Shown in pieces: positions 56,906 to 64,000 of a stretch of DNA of 64,000 nucleotides (positions are counted from its first letter, which is position 1; the number at the start of each line of letters is the position of its first letter). Source of the DNA: Pelodera strongyloides (taxonomy: Eukaryota > Nematoda > Chromadorea > Rhabditida > Rhabditidae); assembly GCA_036852015.1 (NCBI GenBank), contig JAANDG010000111.1, positions 248,001-312,000 of the forward strand, in the 5' to 3' direction. A program made the position numbers and the translations under genes. The notes beneath the pieces were generated by a model that worked only from the letters and a program-made list of their open reading frames with translations, ran no database searches and had not been told where the DNA came from.

Positions 56906-57519
56906 CCGGTAAGCATTGGACCGCAAGAGCAACCTGACCCTGTTGCGTAACTTACGTAACCTCCATTGAGGCGTATCTCTACCTCGGCTCACCAATTGCA
57001 CGATATTGGTCTCATTGTTTGGAACAATGCCAAATGGTTAAGGTCAAATAGCTGCACATAACTTGTGGTAGATACGCGATCTCTGCGGTAAATTACCGCG
57101 TGGGTTACTGTAACCGGTGGTTTGAACGAAGGTCTGTAGATCTTCTTTGGTGAAAACCTTGCTGAGCCCGTTAACTATATTTAAAATTTAACCGTAGAGT
57201 CTGAGGGCGCTTAAATTGGAGCGGTAGAAGCTGTTTTTTTAAGAGGACGTGACAAGATAGAATACTTCAAAGAAACGTTCCATTATCTGCCATAGCGGCA
57301 TACATTTGCATATAAAACCACGTGACATACAGCTTTAAGAATGCAAATCTCCCATCAAATTGACCTCACCCCTAAAACCATTTGTCCCCAAGGGTATACG
57401 TTCACTACCAACCTGCTGTTATTGCGCATTCCGTTACGTCATGCTATCCGGGACACCCTGCTGGTGCTCCCCGGGATAGGGTGTCAGGAGATACCGTAGT
57501 CGGGTCAAATTTGAATGTC

Positions 57520-57588
57520 CCGCGTCGGAATGAGAACCCCATCCTGCGATGATGCAATCGCACCATATCCGGGTGGCGTAACCAGCCT
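57520..57588 (-). repeat. tRNA-like sequence 9
   Basis: Minus strand GGTTACGCCACCCGGATATGG, then GATGGGGTTCTCATTCCGAC (B-box-like). Weak A box. Confidence 0.35.
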
Positions 57589-58659
57589 AATTGTTTGATA
57601 GTACCGATTTCCGGACATATCCTGACGAGGTTTGCGTGGGCTCACTGAGGGTACTTTAACCCTAGGTGAAAGCCGTTTACGTTACGTACCTTAAATCTTT
57701 AACCCTGGTTGCATTCAGGAGGTTTACCAATCACAAGTTTACAACCTTTCGGGGCTTGCGTTAGCGGAAACTAAGCACTTGTACCGCGCGCATCAATTTT
57801 TTGCGGCAAATATCCCCAGAGCGTGGCCGCGAGCACGCCAACTCTTCTCGTTGAGTCCACGATAAGCAAAGCGCGCTGCACGCTATCATTTTGCAACCAG
57901 GAACTAACTGATAACACAAAATAAAGGAAATAAAATTAAGGAAATACAAAATAAAGGAAATACGTTTTTCTAGAGCAAAAGAAAATACTAATGAAAATTT
58001 ACCTAAAGTATACTTATACTTCCTTTTTACAAGTAAACGTTATTTTTTTTACTTTAATTTGTTAGCTTAATCACTGAGTTTTGGTCCGGTTTTGCAATTC
58101 AGCGTAATTTGAGTTGTTAAAATCTTTATCTATTTGTATGTTGGGAAGGTACATCGCTTAAAATAGGTCAATATTTACCAAACAAATTTATCGGCGAAAT
58201 TTCACAATTTCAAAGCTGTAAAAATTGATACTCGATTTCTAGGTGAATTTTGGAGTGGTACTAGAATAGAGCGTTTGGTTTGTAAATAAAAGTAATAAAA
58301 CTATTGCTTCAGGTTCTTGCGAGTTATAGTTATCACTCGAAGTCGCCTCCCCGGCATTTTAATTTTTGAATTCATAAGTTTCTGCTTTTTTTCTCTAGTC
58401 CTAAACTACAATAATATTGTCATAATAATTCCACATTGACAATGGGAACAAAAATTAGAACAGGTTTCTACCCAACTAGACACAAATTTATCTACTATTA
58501 CTGCAAACAGCACTGTGTTTTTAGTGACGCTTGTCAAGTTTTGATGAATTACCATTAGTAAATTTACTATTTTCACCTTTTTGGAAAAGATTGTTTTGAA
58601 AAATGACAAATTAGGCAATATAACGTGATTCTACTGCGTTTTAGTACTTCCATTCCCCT

Positions 58660-58788
58660 TTGAAGCGTTATAACACGTGGTTCTGAAACGCTGGTTGCTT
58701 GCATTTTCATGTTTCACATGCACATTATGTTCCATTCTGTGTAGGATGCGCCCAGGAATTTTACAAGCCACGTGCCATACAACTTTAG
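58660..58788. mobile_element. MITE family B, copy 4
   Basis: TTGAAGCGTTATAACACGTGG left arm, CCACGTGCCATACAACTTTAG right arm. Centre ATTCTGTGTAGGATGCGCCC. Confidence 0.6.
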
Positions 58789-59385
58789 TGACTGGGAGGT
58801 GATATTCTACCTGGGGATATTGCTCAGGGAGCCGGGCCGGGAGACTACCCCTAGTTGAGGGAACTTTTGTTGGGGATGTGTTCCCCACGATCGGTGTTTT
58901 GCTAAGGGAACATGTGTCGTCCGATGATCACTGGGTTGTTGTTTTGTGTTATGAAAGTGCACTGGTTTCTGTGTGGTTCTACCTTGTCCTTGTTTACACC
59001 AACTATACCCAGCACACACAAAATGGGATCATTTTGAGACCAAAAACCGGTAAATACATATATCTAGATTTAGGAAATTAGCATATATTGAATAGAAATT
59101 ATCTTGGCATACTTCCAGATGTTTTGTGAAATGGGAAATGGGTAATAAGCCACAGTACAGTAATATTACGGTAACATTGGCAATATGCACAGTGCACAAA
59201 TTTATGCAATTTATTCCCTTAGAAGTGACCTTGTCATAGCCATAAGAAAGCAACAAAATTAACCCCTTTTTATTAAATAAAATTTGGCGATTTCATGAGT
59301 AGTTCGCTCAACTAATTTCATTCTTTATCTTTAAACTTTTCTTCTTCTTTTTTGCTTTTTTTTTTTTTCTATTCTCTTTTGCAAG

Positions 59386-59389
<4 letters not shown>

Positions 59390-59422
<33 letters not shown>

Positions 59423-59518
59423 TCTCACTCTCTCTCTATCTCGTTCTTCCCTATATCTTCTCTCTCCCTCTCACCCCTCTCTCTCTCTCTTCCCTCCCTC
59501 TCTCCCTCTCTCTCTCTA
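59390..59518. repeat. CT-rich simple sequence
   Basis: (CT)n with C and T runs, about 130 bases. Confidence 0.9.
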
Positions 59519-59640
59519 AAACAAAGCGGATCAAAATGTATCAATCACGTATTAATTGATGAAAAATTCCGGGAAATGTTTGGTATAATATTCGAATTGA
59601 AAACAAACTAGAATATACTTTTCTATAAAAAACGGCTTAT

Positions 59641-59833
59641 TGTAAGCTGCGGTATAGCGGGCAGTTTGTGAAACCCATCATGTTAGGTGCACGTCCATGT
59701 TTTGCATGATAATTTCTTGCCTTCCGGGATATTTCAGGAGTAGCGTGGAGTACAATTTGCATATAATACTTGGGATGTAGTTTGTAGTTGTCGAGCACAA
59801 TTTTTTAGAAACCTCGTGCCATACCGCTTTACA
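59641..59833. mobile_element. MITE family B, copy 5
   Basis: GCGGTATAGCGGGCAGTTTGTG left arm, CCTCGTGCCATACCGCTTTA right arm. CAATTTGCATATAATACTTG inside carries an octamer. Confidence 0.65.
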
Positions 59834-59995
59834 TAAGGATAAGGTGTTATTTATAGACAGTTTCCTAGTTACAGTTGCGTGTCAGCGTGTGTGAGAATTG
59901 TACGAAGATGTGAACTTTTTATTCTTTTTTTGTAGTTGTACTAATCGTACAAACAGGTCGCAGACATACATTTCGTTTACAGTATTATCAACTTA

Positions 59996-60177
59996 TTAAA
60001 GCGAAATATCGGCCGGTTTTTGAAACGCATCTCAAGTACTTGCATTCCGATGCATTTATGCAGCGTGGGATCTAATTGGGGTCTAGTTTTTATTCCAATT
60101 TTACTCATTTGCATATGCTGCATAAGAAACCAGGTGTACCAAATGCGTTTCAAAAACCGGCCGGTATTTCGCTTTAA
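59996..60177. mobile_element. MITE family A, copy 6
   Basis: TTAAAGCGAAATATCGGCCG to CGGCCGGTATTTCGCTTTAA: the best-preserved ends of the family, about 36 bp each. TCATTTGCATATGCTGCATA inside. Confidence 0.9.
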
Positions 60178-60629
60178 AATGATACATTCGTACATTTCTT
60201 TAGTATAAAAATGTTCCTTGTTTCACTGATTTCCGGTCGATGAATAACTATAATTTATCGACAAATTTCCCAACACTTTCTGCCATTATAAATTTCTTAA
60301 TTTCTCGGTGGCGCCAAGAATGTAAAACATAGAAAATAATCTCCGTTTCTATACAGTTATTGTTGACATATAGACAACACCGGAAATAAACTTGATCTTT
60401 GCCATTTATTGAATGTACAGTATTCAAAAGATTAAAATCAATAATAAAGTTTACTTATGTTATGTGTGATTAAGTTTAAAAACAGGGTAATAATCTATAC
60501 GTTAATGATCCTAGTGCCGTTAGTACATAATGTGTTATTATTAGAGCCAAAGAAATCTGTGAATCTTTTTATATAGTTGACACATTATATTACCTAGATA
60601 TACGGATCTTCATTTACTCTCAACTTGAT

Positions 60630-60670
60630 ACCTAACCCTAAGCCTAAGCCTAGATGTTACTTAGGCTAGG
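60630..60670. repeat. Short interstitial telomere-like patch
   Basis: CTAACCCTAAGCCTAAGCCTAG, then CTTAGGCTAGGGG: two to three GCCTAA units facing TTAGGC units. TTAGGC is the nematode telomere repeat. Similar doublets occur at about 48937 and 50607. Confidence 0.5.
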
Positions 60671-62324
60671 GGTGCTCAAGCCTAGTATGTCGAAATACAC
60701 GTGAACAGAAACCCCTTGATTCGCAGTCTCGGCAGAAGCACTTTCGAAGATAAAACGCTTACATTAGCATTGTTTAACTTGATTTGATGATTCACCGGCG
60801 CCTGAAGTCTTCAGTTAGTTAGGAATGAATAAATTTCTTCACTCATGAGATGTGAACGTCCTCAGACTGTGCCGCAGACCGTAGGCGTCACAAAGCAATG
60901 AACTAAGGTTAGGCGCGTAGAGTTACAGTAATACACAGTTAGTGGCAGTTATAATAATTATGAATAATTGCAGAAAATAATAACTTCATGTCTGCTAAGT
61001 GTATTAACCAAGTTTCTGTAGATGAGTTGCACTAAGACACTTACGCTGCGCAACGTATTACCAAACAATAAATAGTTCGTAATGCTAACCGTAAGCTATA
61101 AGACTGCTCCATGTCCAGTGATAGAAAATCAGGCGTAGCCAGCATATGCGTTAGATCGTTGCTCATCTGGTCCTAGACAAGTCTAGCATTAACTTTGCAA
61201 TGAGTCTGAACAAAATCCCGGAATTAGTATCAAGGTAGCCTGATACTTTTGTTTTACTAGGTTCAAACCGGTCAGCTCTAGTGAAACCATGTATTTTTAT
61301 CATAATCGCCATACTTTTACGCCCTTTGCAATCTTATGATTTAGCGCCTCCACAAAATATAGATAAGAAAATTCGTTTTTCAACAAAATCGTTAAATTTA
61401 CAACTTTGTTGCACAACATTGTGGTGTTTTTCTTTGGAAATTGTAAAAAGAAAGTCTACTAATTAGTTAGAGTATAACACTATTATAGTTGGAATATACA
61501 GACAAAAAAATTATAGAGTGAAGAAACACAGAAGTTCCTATACACTATCTTCTAAGATTGATCTTTTCTGTGCTTGGGATTGCACAAAAAATTTTCTCTT
61601 CGATGTTAATAAAAGATTACTATTTAACTTGAAACTCTTAAAACTACCTAATTGTATGTTCTTGTTTCTTGGACGCTCTAACCTCAAAAAAGCATTGTTG
61701 ATATAAGATTACGAGCACAAACCACAACGCACTTTCTTAGTGCAATGTTTTCAAAAGTGCACGGCAGAGTGCAACACACCTAGCTATTTTTTATTTACAG
61801 TTCATTTATGAAGGGACCATGATTTATATTTGTAACGCCACAAACTTTGGTTCCTAGTGCAATAGTTGTGAAACAAACAAAGGGGGTAACAAGTAACAAG
61901 ATTAGAAAGTAAGTTATTCGCTGAATTGACTAAATTTAGGGTCAGATTTATAATGCCTATTTCGGTAAATGGAAACTCCATGTTTACAGTGGTGTTCTTT
62001 AAATACAGGGAAATCGTACTGAAACTAGAACTAGGGGATGACTGAGTGCTAGACAAAATTAGAATACTTTTCTCAAAAATACATGTGAAGTGGTACTTAC
62101 TTATGGCGATTAGACTTATATAAAAATTTGTATAGCTAGTTTCGATCAGGTGTTCTAATCAAAGTGTTCTAGTCCTGTAGTCGGCATTTGGGTATTTTAA
62201 ATACTATCAAGTTCTGCATGTAGGACAGCCTTCTTTTGCAACAAGAAAAAAAATCAGCACTTTTAGTTGTTGCGCGATCATCCTTTTTGCAAATAAACAA
62301 GGTAAACAGGGCGGAAATAGTTCT

Positions 62325-62445
62325 GGGAAGTGAACCCCGGGACGCCTACGCGTTCCCAGTGGGTCCATGGGGCACGGGAGTCAGGTCCCTGGCCAAGGTT
62401 CAGCAGATTAGTACTCTATCCGCATTCCAACGCGATGGCGGCCGC
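62325..62445 (-). repeat. tRNA-like sequence 10
   Basis: Minus strand GGGGTTCACTTCCC resembles a B box and CGTTGGAATGCGG an A-box region. The GC-rich middle is longer than in a class I tRNA. Confidence 0.3.
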
Positions 62446-62849
62446 ACATAAAAGGGTCTCCATGTGGTCCAACTCCCCCTAAGGTGCGCGGGGTGTGTGC
62501 GAACGGTGCGCGGTAAGTTCCAATTTGGCGCACCCGTGGCGCATCTGCCGCGCCGCCCAAAAACTTTCATCTGTTTCCATTGACAATTCCGCTTCCGTAT
62601 TTCATTTTCATTTGTTGTCTATTATCCTACTGTAAATAGTAAACTGTAAACATCAATAGTATATGTACTTGTTAATACCGCATGCAGTTCCGTGCGTCAA
62701 GGAAAAATGTAATCCAGATTCATTGCAGTTGTAAGTAGCAGTAATGTACTATATAGTTTTTGATTAATTGACATACGTTGCTGATTTTGTCAATAGTCTG
62801 ACACAATTATGAATTGCTGTTTGGGATTTTGACACACTAACAATAAGAG

Positions 62850-62871
62850 AGAGTGAAAAAGAGAAAAGAGA

Positions 62872-62902
<31 letters not shown>

Positions 62903-62930
62903 CGAGAGAGCGAGAGAGAAGGAGAGAGTA
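62850..62930. repeat. (GA)n-rich simple sequence
   Basis: AGAGAGAG run with GCGAGAGA variants. Confidence 0.9.
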
Positions 62931-63283
62931 CTGTGTATGACAATGTAATTGATAATCTGATCACCAGTCGTCTGACAAATTGTCATTCAATTGACAAACT
63001 CTGTCTGTCATAAGTTCAATTTTGTCTCCATATATGGAATTGACGTATTTTTTGTGGAAAGAAATTATTACAATGTGAAGCTATTGCTGTTGCTATCGAG
63101 ATACTAATTTTGGCTATTCCTTGCTTATCAATTAACTCTCTTTGCCGTCAAATTTACGAATTTCCCTTCACAGGTCATAAATTCTTAGCATAGTTGTGTT
63201 CAAATTAAATGATATTAATAAAGAAACTGGGTGACAGAGAAAACAATTATTGTTATGAATGAATAATTGGAATTTTTGGGTGA

Positions 63284-63350
63284 AGGATCGAACCAGCACC
63301 TTTGGCTTGGTAGCCTACTGTCTTAACCACTGCGCTACCATTACCTACCA
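63284..63350 (-). repeat. tRNA-like sequence 11
   Basis: Minus strand GGTAATGGTAGCGCAGTGGTTA (A box), a central region with GGCTACCAAGCC, and GCTGGTTCGATCCTTCACCC (B box). Acceptor ends do not pair convincingly. Confidence 0.5.
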
Positions 63351-63715
63351 ACAATTAGCACTAAAAGCGCCGTGAACTAATGGTAAGATATATATGAACA
63401 GTACTAGAAAAGGACACAGTAGTCACAGTCTTGATTAAGGAAGTCAAACCTTTTTTTTATTCTTTTCAATTCTCTTGAATTTTCTGTAGGAACCATAAAC
63501 CACTTTCACTGAACCTATGATTTCTCGGACTCTCGGTCGCTGCGCGTGTCTCGCACATGTGCGTCCCGCCCGGGATAAATTCGCCAAGCCGCCGAGTTTT
63601 GTATTTTGTACCCGGCACGTTGCGCAGTTTGTACCTGGTCAATTTTGGTCTTACAACTATAGCTTTCATTAACTTAAACTAAATAGGTAAAATTTAAAAT
63701 TTGTTTTTACGCTTC

Positions 63716-63840
63716 AAGAGCGTGCACCTTTATTCAAGGGTGAAAGTACAGATTCAAGGTTTTGCTTATGATGTTCCGCAGAGGTCCTGAGCAGTAGGCG
63801 ACGAGTTCCAGATGACAAATTGTCGACGTCTTCGGGCTAG
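63716..63840 (+). repeat. Interspersed repeat N, copy 3
   Basis: GTTCCGCAGAGGTCCTGAGC, AGGCGACGAGTTCCAGATG and CGACGTCTTCGGG match the reverse complement of 15361-15475. Confidence 0.6.
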
Positions 63841-64000
63841 GGCCAGGAGGGATCGCCCATGATCCCTCGCCTGGTGGTGGTTTCAATGGTGGTGGTAATA
63901 GGTCCGTATTTTAAAGTATATAGATTAGACTTTCCGCCACCATACCAACGGTATCTAAGTTCCTTTAATTGTGCTAGTCCCCAATCTCTGCGAATCTTCT

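Larger units (their letters stand above)
50250..64000. other. Region downstream of the last tir-1 exon seen; no coding exon recognised
   Basis: Searched by eye for the next ARM exon and for SAM and TIR signatures in the phase required after 50249; none found. The region holds tRNA-Phe copy 3, tRNA-like units, MITEs, CT/GA repeats, GC-rich patches (53230-53310, 54730-54770, 55090-55130, 57790-57880, 62490-62570) and AT-rich filler. Short open frames are present but none shows splice-phase logic or a known motif. It is either one long intron or sequence beyond a truncated gene. Confidence 0.5.

Noticed and set aside
61281..61466. Small frame beginning with a signal-peptide-like sequence
   Set aside because: The frame starts at GTG, has no ATG in frame before the hydrophobic stretch, and no splice context.
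1..64000. CRISPR arrays, bacterial operons, phage or integrated virus genes
   Set aside because: No spaced identical repeats of CRISPR type, no Shine-Dalgarno-led gene strings and no viral protein signatures; spliced genes throughout show a eukaryotic genome.

Overview
The window looks like a stretch of nematode nuclear genome: AT-rich, gene-sparse, with introns that open GTAAG/GTATG and close TTTCAG, many small inverted-repeat elements, pol III-type sequences and one short patch of TTAGGC-like units. Two protein families agree with this, a TIR-1/SARM1 ARM domain and a CEH-18-type POU factor. The species cannot be named from the sequence, and another ecdysozoan is not strictly excluded.

Layout. 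1-341: probable last exon of an upstream gene, plus strand. 1.5-3.35 kb: a run of five different tRNA-like sequences, all minus strand. 5.76-16.35 kb, plus strand: a type I membrane protein gene (Thr/Ser/Asn-rich N-terminal part, EGF-like modules, a SEA domain with a GS autocleavage motif, more EGF modules, one transmembrane helix, about 68-residue tail). A complete 8-exon POU-homeobox gene (ceh-18-like, 289 aa) lies antisense inside its 5.6-kb intron, 9.44-12.84 kb, with five exact octamer motifs upstream of its start. 16.4-25.8 kb: intergenic, with a near-pure 267-bp G tract, TG repeats and several foldback elements. 25.8-50.25 kb, plus strand: the N-terminal regions and ARM-repeat domain of a TIR-1/SARM1 gene. 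Four start-bearing 5' exons (25797, 30792, 35201, 37851) all carry the splice phase needed to join one common exon at 39456. 50.25-64 kb: no recognisable exon; it holds tRNA-like units, MITEs and simple repeats, so the SAM and TIR exons lie beyond the window or across a very long intron.

Three tRNA-Phe(GAA) copies lie at 46.6, 46.7 and 52.2 kb. Non-autonomous foldback elements ending TTAAAG...CTTTAA dominate the repeat content and are scattered through introns and spacers; many contain ATTTGCAT, the sequence bound by POU proteins.

The genes do not form a pathway. The POU gene is a regulator nested in a cell-surface/adhesion-type gene. The TIR-1 gene is a neuronal and innate-immune NADase signalling gene, of which only the regulatory half is present. 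Exon boundaries were read by eye from splice motifs and reading-frame phase; nothing was aligned by computer.
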